Assembly: GCF_021018895.1 (NCBI RefSeq)
Contig: NC_079375.1
Coordinates: 19,136,492 to 19,200,491, forward strand
Length of the DNA stretch: 64,000 nucleotides
DNA from: Seriola aureovittata
Lineage: Eukaryota; Chordata; Actinopteri; Carangiformes; Carangidae
Direction of reading: 5' to 3'
Shown piece after piece: positions 37,101 to 46,490 of this stretch; position 1 is the first letter of the stretch, and each line of letters starts with the position of its first letter. Position numbers and translations under genes: made by a program. The notes below the pieces were generated by a model. The model ran no database searches. It saw only the letters and a list, made by a program, of their open reading frames with translations, and was not told where the DNA came from.

Positions 37101-40100
37101 CATAAAAAAGTCATAAAAACGTCATAGTATAGTAAGGCATAAAATGTCAAAAAAACATATTAGTATATTAACGCATGAAATGTCATAAAAACATCATAGT
37201 ATTGTAATGCATGAAATGTAATAGTATAATAAGGCATAAAAACGGCATGGTATAATAAGGCATAAAAATGTCAAAACACATCATACTATAATAAGGCATA
37301 AAAAAGTCATAGTATAGTAAGGCAAAAAATGTCATAAAAACATCATAGTATAGTAACGCATGAAATGTCATAAAAACATCATAGTATTGTAATGCATGAA
37401 ATGTAATAGTATAATAAGGCATAAAAATGTCATGGTATAGTAAGGCATAAAAAAGTCATAAAAACTTCATAGTATAGTAAGGCATAAAATGTCAAAAAAA
37501 CATATTAGTATATTAACGCATGAAATGTCATAAAAACATCATAGTATTGTAATGCATGAAATGTAATAGTATAATAAGGCATAAAAATGTCATGGTATAG
37601 TAAGGCATAAAAAAGTCATAAAAACGTCATAGTATAGTAAGGCATAAAAATGTCAAAAAAACATATTAGTATATTAACGCATGAAATGTCATAAAAACAT
37701 CATAGTATTGTAATGCATGAAATGTAATAGTATAATAAGGCATAAAAACGTCATGGTATAATAAGGCATAAAAAAGTCATAAAAACGTCATAGTATAGTA
37801 AGGCATAAAATGTCAAAAAAACATATTAGTATATTAACGCATGAAATGTCATAAAAACATCATAGTATTGTAATGCATGAAATGTAATAGTATAATAAGG
37901 CATAAAAACGTCATGGTATAATAAGGCATAAAAATGTCAAAACACATCATACTATAATAAGGCATAAAAACGTCATAGTATAGTAAGGCAAAAAATGACA
38001 AAAAACATAATAGCTTCATAATGAATGAAATGTCATAAAAACATCATAGTATAGTAAGGCATCAAATGTAATAGTATAATAAGGCATAAAAACGTCATGG
38101 TATAATAAGGCATAAAAAAGTCATAAAAACGTCATAGTATAGTAAGGCATAAAAAAGTCATAGTATAGTAAGGCAAAAAATGTCAAAAAAACATATTAGT
38201 ATATTAACGCATGAAATGTCATAAAAACATCATAGTATTGTAATGCATGAAATGTAATAGTATAATAAGGCATAAAAATGTCATGGTATAGTAAGGCATA
38301 AAAAAGTCATAAAAACGTCATAGTATAGTAAGGCATAAAAAAGTTTAAAAAACGTCATACTATAATAAGGTGTCAAATGTCATAAAGACGTCATAGTATA
38401 GTAAGGCATCAAATGTCACAGTATAAAAACGTCATAGTATTGTAATGCATGAAATGTAATAGTATAATAAGGCATAAAAACGTCATGGTATAATAAGGCA
38501 TAAAAATGTCAAAACACATCATACTATAATAAGGCATAAAAAAGTCATAGTATAGTAAGGCAAAAAATGTCATAAAAACATCATAGTATAGTAACGCATG
38601 AAATGTCATAAAAACATCATAGTATTGTAATGCATGAAATGCAATAGTATAATAAGGCATAAAAATGTCATGGTATAGTAAGGCATAAAAAAGTCATAAA
38701 AACGTCATAGTATAGTAAGGCATAAAATGTCAAAAAAACATATTAGTATATTAACGCATGAAATGTCATAAAAACATCATAGTATTGTAATGCATGACAT
38801 GTAATAGTATAATAAGGCATAAAAACGTCATGGTATAATAAGGCATAAAAATGTCAAAACACATCATACTATAATAAGGCATAGAAACGTCATAGTATAG
38901 TAAGGCAAAAAATGTCAAAAAACATAATAGCTTCATAATGAATGAAATGTCATAAAAACATCATAGTATAGTAAGGCATCAAATGTAATAGTATAATAAG
39001 GCATAAAAACGTCATGGTATAATAAGGCATAAAAAAGTCATAAAAACGTCATAGTATAGTAAGGCAAAAAATGTCAAAAAACATAATAGCTTCATAATGA
39101 ATGAAATGTCAAAAAACATCATAGTATAGTAAGGCATCAAATGTAATAGTATAATAAGGCATAAAAACGTCATGGTATAATAAGGCATAAAAATGTCAAA
39201 ACACATCATACTATAATAAGGCATAAAAAAGTCATAGTATAGTAAGGCAAAAAATGTCAAAAAAACATATTAGTATATTAACGCATGAAATGTCATAAAA
39301 ACATCATAGTATTGTAATGCATGAAATGCAATAGTATAATAAGGCATAAAAATGTCATGGTATAGTAAGGCATAAAAAATTCATAAAAACGTCATAGTAT
39401 AGTAAGGCATAAAAAAGTCATAGTATAGTAAGGCAAAAAATGTCAAAAAAACATATTAGTATATTAACGCATGAAATGTCATAAAAACATCATAGTATTG
39501 TAATGCATGAAATGTAATAGTATAATAAGGCATAAAAATGTCATTGTATAGTAAGGCATAAAAAAGTCATAAACACATCATACTATAATAAGGCATAAAA
39601 AAGTCATAGTATAGTAAGGCAAAAAATGTCAAAAAACATAATAGCTTCATAATGAATGAAATGTCATAAAAACATCATAGTATAGTAAGGCATCAAATGT
39701 AATAGTATAATAAGGCATAAAAACGTCATGGTATAATAAGGCATAAAAACGTCATGGTATAATAAGGCATAAAAATGTCAAAACACATCATACTATAATA
39801 AGGCATAAAAAAGTCATAGTATAGTAAGGCAAAAAATGTCAAAAAACATAATAGCTTCATAATGAATGAAATGTCATAAAAACATCATAGTATTGTAATG
39901 CATGAAATGTAATAGTATAATAAGGCATAAAAATGTCAAGAAAAAAAGGTCATACTAAAATAAGGCATGAAATGTCATGGTATAGTAAGGCATAAAAAAG
40001 TCATAAAAACGTCATAGTATAGTAAGGCATAAAAAAGTTTAAAAAACGTCATACTATAATAAGGTGTCAAATGTCGTAAAGACGTCATAGTATAATAAGG

Positions 40101-40896
40101 CATCAAATGTCACAGTATAATAAGGCATAAAAATGTCAAAACACATCATACTATAATAAGGCATAAAAAAGTCATAGTATAGTAAGGCAAAAAATGTCAA
40201 AAAAACATATTAGTATATTAACGCATGAAATGTCATAAAAACATCATAGTATTGTAATGCATGAAATGTAATAGTATAATAAGGCATAAAAATGTCATGG
40301 TATAGTAAGGCATAAAAAAGTCATAGTATAGTAAGGCATAAAAAAGTCATAAAAAACGTCATAGTAAGGCATGAAATGTCACAGTATAACAAGGTATGAA
40401 AATGTCAAAACACATCATACTATAATAAGGCATAAAAATGTCAAAAAAGTCATACTATAATAAGGCATAAAAATGTCAAAAAACATCATACTATAATAAG
40501 GCACAAAAAAGTCACAGTATAGTAAGGCCTAAAATGTCAAAAAAAAAAAGTATAGTAAGGCATGAAATGTCATTAAAACATCCTAGTATTGTAATGCATG
40601 AAATGTAATAGTATAATAAGGCATAAAAATGTCATAGTATAATAAGGCATAAAAAAGTCTTAAAGACGTCATAGTATAGTAAGGCATAAAAATGTCGAAA
40701 AAAAAGGTCATACTAAAATACGGCATGAAATGTCATAAAGATGTCATAGTATAGTAGGGCATGAAATGTCACAGTATAATAAGTTTAAAAACGTCAAAAC
40801 ACATCATACTATAATAAAGCACAAAAAAGTCACAGTATAGTAAGGCATAAAATGTCAACAAAACATCATAGTATTGTAATGCATGAAATGTAATGT
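22200..40896. repeat. 18.7-kb AT-rich satellite array with 186-bp higher-order unit
   Basis: The whole stretch is built from short units beginning GCAT or GCAA and ending TAAG, TAAC or TAAT. In the core, six submonomers of 26, 36, 36, 25, 26 and 37 bp make a 186-bp unit. For example, the start of ATATTAGTATATTAACGCAT recurs 186 bp apart at about 23181, 23367 and 23553, and again at 23764 and 23950. The longer submonomers are the short ones plus an 11-bp TCATAAAAACA-like insert. Diagnostic variants (an AGCTTCATAATG marker at about 24883, 25871, 27255, 29983, 32751, 33677 and 35000) show a further layer of blocks near 0.93, 0.99, 1.32, 1.38 and 1.41 kb. Both edges (22.2-23.0 and 40.3-40.9 kb) are more diverged than the core. 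Minus-strand open frames of 62-83 codons recur here because one frame lacks stops; I do not consider them genes. Confidence 0.97.
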
Positions 40897-41186
40897 CAAA
40901 GTGTATCTCCACATCAACTAATCCTCCATTGTCTGTTTTTGCTTAAAATAGATAATATATGGCATTTTTATATTGGTAATGAAATACCAAGCCAACACTG
41001 AAAATCAAAGGGCGCTAGCTAACATCAGTTAGCTAAACTGTAACTTCAGGAAAAAGTTAGAAACTACCTAACATTAGCATTCATCTGTGTATTCTTGACA
41101 CAATCTAATTCAGAAATTATGAAGTTAAGAAAATAAAGTGTATTAAACAACTAAATAGTTAGCTACTGCTACTTGCATTTACTCAC

Positions 41187-41255
41187 AATGTATGCGCAAC
41201 ACGCGAGCAGAGACTCCAGGACACGGGCCAACTGACAAACGAGACGTTCAACCAT
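41187..41255 (-). other. orphan first-coding-exon look-alike
   Basis: On the minus strand an ATG in CCACC-CATGG context opens a 23-codon frame, MVERLVCQLARVLESLLACC then AYI. It ends exactly at a strong ATT|GTGAGT donor (exon end 41187). Composition is leucine- and cysteine-rich, like a signal or membrane segment. It lies 290 bp upstream (minus sense) of the satellite, so any next exon would lie beyond or inside the array. It does not resemble an SLC6 N terminus. Protein identity is not recognised; chance is quite possible. Confidence 0.2.
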
Positions 41256-42488
41256 GGGTGGCATAGTGCATCACATTCACGTTGGGGAGATTCTTACTTA
41301 TTATGGATGGTTAAGGCCTCAATGAAGAAAGTCTGACGGAGCCCAGGATGCCTCACGTTGAAGATGTTTATTGAAACTTGGCCAAGCATAACAGAGGTAT
41401 CATCAGTACATGTTGCAGTGCATGATGCCACCTCGAGTCGACGTGAAAGGTCCCCTGTGGTTAGTCTTTATTCAGTTCTCAACATTCCCAGAAACAACCC
41501 ATGCCCATGTTTGCTCATATCTCAGGACACAGAGGGATGTGTGGGCATTCTGTTGGTTTGTTAAACATAACAATCAAGCATGATATACACCCGACTATAT
41601 GCTGGTTTCAAAAAAAGACATTCGTTTGTTACTGACCATCCAAGGTCTCTGTCATCAGCCTTGTCTCCAGCCCTATCACCGCAGGGACGCAGCTGTGTCC
41701 TGAGCGTCTCCTCCGGTAAGAGCAACAGTGTGACCCAAGAGCCTCACGTAAAGTCTTCGCCGTCTATACTGATCATCTATGCGTGAATGTCTGGACGATT
41801 CCTTTACAATCCATGCGTTTAACTAACATCAAGGTTTAGAGATGATATGGTGTCTGAAATCGTATGGACACAGAAACTCTTAGGAAAGTTGTGACAAGTG
41901 AGCGCAGTGGCCAAGTATTCAATGAAGACCTTATGCTGATGGTTGTTCAAAGGGTGTAAAAAGAAATGTAGAACATGATGAGACAAAAAATCAACAGAGG
42001 AATTTAAAAGTGCAATAAACAGACAGACATTAGCAGAGAAGAGTCATGCAGTGCATGTGTGTGACGTGTGCTAGTGCTGCCTCTTACTGGAAAGTCCAGC
42101 AGCTACAATCTTTTATTCAGTCTCATCACCTGCCATCAGGGTGTAAATATGTAAATGAAATCAGGTTGGAAACGGAATATATATGTACATAAGCACAGAT
42201 TGAAAATGTTATTAAAATAACTACTAGGGTTAACAGGTAACAGGTAATTAAAATCAGTTTAAGAAAGCACATCTGTAAGAGTAAGTTACAGAAGTGATTT
42301 AAAGGATTACAGAGTAAACCAGCCTAACAACCTCACACAGATTGTGTTACAGCCAAAGAGCCCAAACTGTAAACACTGTGCATGAAGAGAGAGCTTCTGT
42401 CATGGTTAATGCACTGTGCAATGTATTAATCATAACAGAGGAGAGTGTTTGTGTGCTGCTGCAGTCTCTCAGTGAGTTCTGATTGCAG

Positions 42489-42502
42489 CCACCAGGGGGC
42501 AG
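42489..42502 (+). promoter_or_regulatory. CTCF-like motif
   Basis: The plus strand reads CCACCAGGGGGCAG, a near-consensus CTCF core, 1.6 kb right of the satellite and 1.65 kb left of gadd45a. Some fish repeats carry similar cores, so occupancy is not assured. Confidence 0.4.
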
Positions 42503-42574
42503 CATAACATTCAATTTTAACTTCCATATCATATCATTTCTATGTATCACAGTGATATGAATTGGCTTCTCTGA

Positions 42575-42640
42575 AACTACTGGAAACTAGTTTGGTAATT
42601 GATTATTTCAGATTAATTGATGCAGCCCTTATTTATTATT
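42575..42640 (-). repeat. fragment of a dispersed 'GGGCTGCA-TTAATC' fish repeat
   Basis: The minus strand reads AAGGGCTGCATCAATTAATC, then further ATT/AATC alternations. This matches the head of the common teleost repeat that is more complete at 63.07-63.24 kb. Confidence 0.45.
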
Positions 42641-43384
42641 TATCTTGTAGATGTAACTTCCCATGCATATAAAGAATATCATGAAATTGACACTCACAGT
42701 GACCAGGAAATGAAAATAAAATCAAACATTGAGCAGGGTTGTTGAAGTGACAGTTATGTCACATTGACTGGATGAACTACAACAAAACTTTCCTTGAAAA
42801 ACAAATGAGTAAAATGCATTGCCACAGATATGTTCAAAAGTGTTGGGAAACAGATTTCAAACTATTGTATAAATCTGCAGTGTCATAAAGTCTCATATTA
42901 CCATCAGTTATACTTAAATTATAAAACATGATGATTTGTTAGATTAATCCCAACAGTACATAAAGTAGCAAAAATGAGCTCCACCTTGACCAGTTGTCAT
43001 ACTAAAATACTGCTTATGTGTTAATGCATAAGTAATAATATTCCAATAATATTATATATGTATAATAACACTTTTAAAGGGGCTATTCTGCTCAACATGT
43101 ACTTTTTTTTTTAAGTAAACTCTTGAATTAATATTTTTTTATATTAATAATAATATTTTCATTCAACATATTCATAACAGGATTGCCAATACATGTTATA
43201 TTAACTTTACTTTTATATTCAAATAGAAACCTAAATAGAGACAGCGATAAAATAAAGGGTAAACAAGTGGTATTTAGTGGAAACAGTTGTAGCCAGGAAT
43301 CTGACCCAGTTTTCATCAATGCCCAACGGGAGTAAGTCAGGTGTGTAACAGTAGTTTGGTTAGGATTGGTTCCAAGCTCCTGAC

Positions 43385-43535
43385 TTTCTCGCGCCAGTCC
43401 TTTGGATCTCGCGCGCGGTTTCGATGGGTTTTCGCACGTTCCGCATTCGGACCAATCACGGGGCAGCTTTCCGAAGCAGCGTCCCGTTGCCATGCAGTTG
43501 TCCTGAAACCTGTCCTGTCCTGTCCGGCAGCGAGG
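43385..43535 (+). promoter_or_regulatory. CpG-rich promoter-like block with possible first exon
   Basis: This is the most CpG-dense stretch in the window, with clusters such as TCTCGCGCGCGG and a CCAAT box at 43452-43456. It ends in a strong donor, GAGG|GTGAGT, after 43535. It sits about 620 bp upstream of the gadd45a start. It could be the first exon of an alternative gadd45a transcript; splicing to exon 2 (44778) would expose the in-frame Met15 as start. It could equally be a divergent non-coding transcript. A 67-codon frame through it shows no known family. Confidence 0.35.
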
Positions 43536-43916
43536 GTGAGTCCTGCAACACATTACCCATCCATTACTTTATTAGATACGACGAGGAAACAGATATTAAT
43601 TCACTTATTCACCAGTTCACTATATCTTAAATGTAGATTCCCGTGTGTTCTCAGGTTGTTCTTACACTGTCAGAAACCATCGTTGCTGTCAAGTTAGACG
43701 TGTTTGTGTGCAGGATTTAGGGGTATTAGATGTTCACCAGTAAAATTGACGTTACAGATGTGCACAAGTTATTCCAACAGGGCAAGAGGTGTGTTGCAGC
43801 CAGGTTTCTGAGTATATTTTTATTTTTCGTCCAAATGTTAGAGGCCAGCAGTCAGACAGCTGCAGTTACGGTAGTAACTCGGTTGGAGACAGACACGCCT
43901 GGTGGTGCGTGTCCGT

Positions 43917-44153
43917 CCAATCCTACTTGAGAGCACACCCGGAAAATTAGCATGCGACCAATGATCACAGCTATGCAAATGTTCGCCTGACTTGTATTGT
44001 CCCAGACGGTTTTAATGTGAAGTTGCCAGATTTATCTCTCAGTTGCAGCATAGTTGACCAAAGATAAAAAGTGTGTCAAGTCGAGAAGATACCGGGATAA
44101 CTCCCCAGTACTGTACTCTCTGCTCTAAGGTGGATTTGGATTTTATGTACAAC
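43917..44153 (+). promoter_or_regulatory. gadd45a: gadd45a proximal promoter and 5'UTR with octamer and CCAAT motifs
   Basis: The 240 bp before the gadd45a ATG hold two CCAAT boxes (43917-43921 and 43958-43962) and a perfect octamer ATGCAAAT (43973-43980). The second CCAAT and the octamer are 10 bp apart. Human GADD45A is known to be driven through OCT-1 and CAAT (NF-Y) elements, the p53-independent BRCA1-responsive part of its promoter. The same pairing here suggests conserved regulation. A weak TATA-like GATAAAAAG lies at about 44063. The transcription start is not resolved; somewhere near 44080-44100 is a guess from the TATA-like site. Confidence 0.6.
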
Positions 44154-45718
44154 ATGACATTTGAAGAACTAAGTGGAGATTATTCTCAAGAAAGGTAAAT
44201 ATACATTTACTCCGATGTAACGTCGATGCGTGTTTAACGTTAACGCTGTCAACCTGCCAAACCGATCGTTACCAACATATTACTGTTAGTGTGCAGCAAC
44301 ATTACATGCATTAAACAGATTAATGCAAGATTAAGGTGATTTCAGAGCTTTTGCTGTTGTAATTACTAACGTGCAGCGTCCTGACAGCTACTGTAGATAT
44401 TAATATTCAGTGTTTGATCTGTTAACTGTTGAGACGTGGTCGCGACACGGTCCGTCTCTCTCTCCGATAACTAGGTTAGCTAACGCTGCACTCAGGATGT
44501 AGCTGAACAAAAAAAGTATCAGAAAACTTGACCTGGCTGTCTTAAATAAGTCTTTCCACTTTCCTACAGCTGTCAAAGCGATTTCAACCGTGACATGATC
44601 GAAACTGAACCTTTTTACGTGGCGACACACAACTTGTGCACATCTGCCAGTTGTGCCGGTAGCTGGGTGGTTAGCTAGGAGTCCAGCTAACATTAGCAGA
44701 AAAAAAAACCAAACGGACGGTGGAAAGTTTTTTTTGTTGTAACGATGTTAACGTTGAACTATACCTCTGTGTTGCAGAATGGATTCAGTGGCGAAAGCTT
44801 TGGAAGAAGTCCTCACCTCTGCGTTACCACAGGGCTGCATTACAGTCGGTGTGTACGAGGCTGCCAAATCACTCAATGTGTAAGTACAAGGTTATATCTG
44901 CTAACACTAAGTTACTGACCTACTGACAGCTGTTAAAGATCTTTAACACTGTAAAAAAAAAAAACCCTCTAACATATATGTACACGTTTAGTTTACTTAC
45001 ATATGTGTGACAGGAAATACACTGTGCTTTGTTATATAAGGAGACTAAGAATATCTGTCTTGTTTTCTCTCCCCCTCCTCAGTGACCCTGATAATGTGGT
45101 TTTGTGCATCTTGGCTACCGATGACGAAGATGTGAAAGATGTGGCCCTGCAGATCCACTTTACCCTCATTCAGGCTTTCTGCTGTGAAAATGACATCAAC
45201 ATCCTCAGAGTCAACAACACCAGGCGCCTGGCAGAAATACTGGGTGGAGGAGGAGGTGGGAAACAGAGTGGGGGTGAACCTATGGACCTTCACTGTGTCC
45301 TGGTCACTGTAAGTATCTTTCCTCATCAATTGATATGTTTGATAGCGATTGATGATAGTGATTTTATACAAGATGTTGAGGCACGTGCACATGAGTGAAA
45401 TTGTTATTCAAGGAAGAACTTGCCAGTACTTGTTCTTGTGCATTCGGTAAACATGTGTATGACTCCTCCCTCATATGACTCCTGAAGAATTTCAGCAGAA
45501 GGAAATACCTTGTATATGCACACACAGGGACTATTTATAACTTAGTGCAGAGGTACTCATGTAAAAGCATTTAAATCATTTATTCTTTTTATTCATGTTT
45601 TCAGAGCCCACATTCTACATCGTGGAAGGACCCTGCTTTGAGCAAAGTGAACCGATTCTGCAGAGAGAGCCGCTGTATGGACCAGTGGGTACCTATCATC
45701 AACTTGCCGGAACGATGA
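44154..45718 (+). CDS. gadd45a: Gadd45a, growth arrest and DNA-damage-inducible protein alpha (4 exons, 160 aa)
   Basis: Coding exons are 44154-44194, 44778-44879, 45083-45308 and 45605-45718. All introns are GT-AG and the frame stays open to TGA at 45716. The product is 160 aa; human GADD45A is 165. The fold is L7Ae/L30e-like. Recognisable blocks are ITVGVYEAAKSLNV, DPDNVVLC (residues 49-56), the acidic ATDDEDVKD loop (59-67), IHFTLIQAFCCENDINILRV (72-91), DLHCVLVT (116-123) and the C-terminal CRESRCMDQWVPIINLPER. In this family the acidic loop and central helices carry dimerisation and binding to CDK1, PCNA, p21 and MTK1/MEKK4; the protein is nuclear and induced by genotoxic stress. Residues 102-107 are six glycines, in the variable loop before the DLHC strand. 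The ATG at 44154 gives the typical MTxEE start. The LIQAFCCENDINILRV block and CMDQWVPIINLPER end favour alpha over beta or gamma. Teleosts have two copies (aa/ab); I cannot say which this is. Confidence 0.97.
45426..45458 (+). promoter_or_regulatory. candidate p53 response element in gadd45a intron 3
   Basis: Two decamers fit RRRCWWGYYY with one mismatch each: GTACTTGTTC (45426-45435) and AAACATGTGT (45449-45458). They are separated by 13 bp, the upper limit of accepted p53 spacers. Human GADD45A has its classical p53 site in intron 3, the same intron. Location supports it; the long spacer and two mismatches weaken it. Confidence 0.35.
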
Positions 45719-46490
45719 ACTTTCAGCTGTAAAAAACCTGTGAAAGGACTTTTATCAGCACAGGAAGAGTGGTGTGAACCCTGATGGACATATTACCACC
45801 CAGAGATCAAATTCCAAAGCACTGCTGATGGGGAAAGAAAATTTTGGAGGAAAAAAAAAGACCCTGCTGTCTACATGGGATGTATTTAAAAGAAAAAAAA
45901 GGCAGGAGGATGAATTTCCACTTTGGACAGGACTGTTTGGAGTTGCGTCTGTCAGCATTTGCAACCGAGATGAGATGGCGAGGCACTTGTATCGTCATGA
46001 GGTGGAAATGAAAAAAAAAGCATGTGTGCTTTTTAATGTGAAGCTGGACACTGTACAGAAGGATTATATCATGTATTTGTTTGGTAAAGCCTCTGTGACG
46101 AGTCAGAAAAGTGGGGAGAAACCAGAACATGGAGCTGTTGAGTGGACCAAGGCCTCGGCCTCTCTCTGCAGAAACAAAGCACTTGTTGTAACACTGGACC
46201 TTTTGCAATTTCACTTATTTGATTTAAATTGTTAATGTTGGTGTTGCTATTGTCATAATTTAAAAAGGGAAGGGCTACACATCCAGTGAAGACATTCTGT
46301 GTATTAAGTGTTTCCTATGCCAGCTGGTTTTTTGCCACAAGTAAAATAGTTCTTTTGTTACAATTTTAAGTTATTTCTAATGATATTTAAGTGTATTTAT
46401 GTTTCATTTTTTACCTTAACTATTTGCAAAATCTGAATACAACATACACATATGTATTGCTGTCAATAAAAAGTATTTTTGGAGCCAGAA
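45719..46490 (+). other. gadd45a: gadd45a 3' untranslated region with poly(A) signal
   Basis: The AT-rich stretch after the gadd45a stop ends in a canonical AATAAA at 46465-46470, followed by a T-rich run from about 46500. The inferred 3'UTR is therefore about 770 nt. The open frame of 153 codons inside it (45774-46235) has no family resemblance and is best read as chance. Confidence 0.7.

Larger units (their letters stand above)
40897..43384. other. unique-sequence stretch between satellite and gadd45a promoter
   Basis: Contains the orphan exon look-alike (41.19-41.26 kb), a CTCF-like motif and a repeat fragment. The TM1-TM2 exons of an SLC6 gene were looked for on the minus strand and not seen. 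Confidence 0.5.

Noticed and set aside
25892..39260. Recurrent 62-83-codon minus-strand open frames (rich in Tyr-Tyr, Met-Pro and Leu) in the satellite
   Set aside because: They are the same satellite units read in a stop-free frame. They repeat wherever the block repeats and show no domain.
22200..40896. CRISPR-like repeat-spacer appearance of the array
   Set aside because: Units are contiguous tandem variants with no unique spacers, in a eukaryotic genome.
41340..41780. Possible LTR or retroelement fragment right of the satellite
   Set aside because: Some LTR-like signals (TTTATT, moderate GC), but no terminal repeats, primer site or coding remnant could be identified.
43128..43553. 141-codon minus-strand open frame overlapping the CpG block
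   Set aside because: Composition follows CpG-rich then AT-rich DNA with no domain. The first-exon reading on the plus strand explains the block better.
45774..46235. 153-codon plus-strand open frame and its 135-codon minus-strand partner
   Set aside because: Both lie in the gadd45a 3'UTR, with Lys/Phe-rich A/T-driven composition and no recognisable domain.
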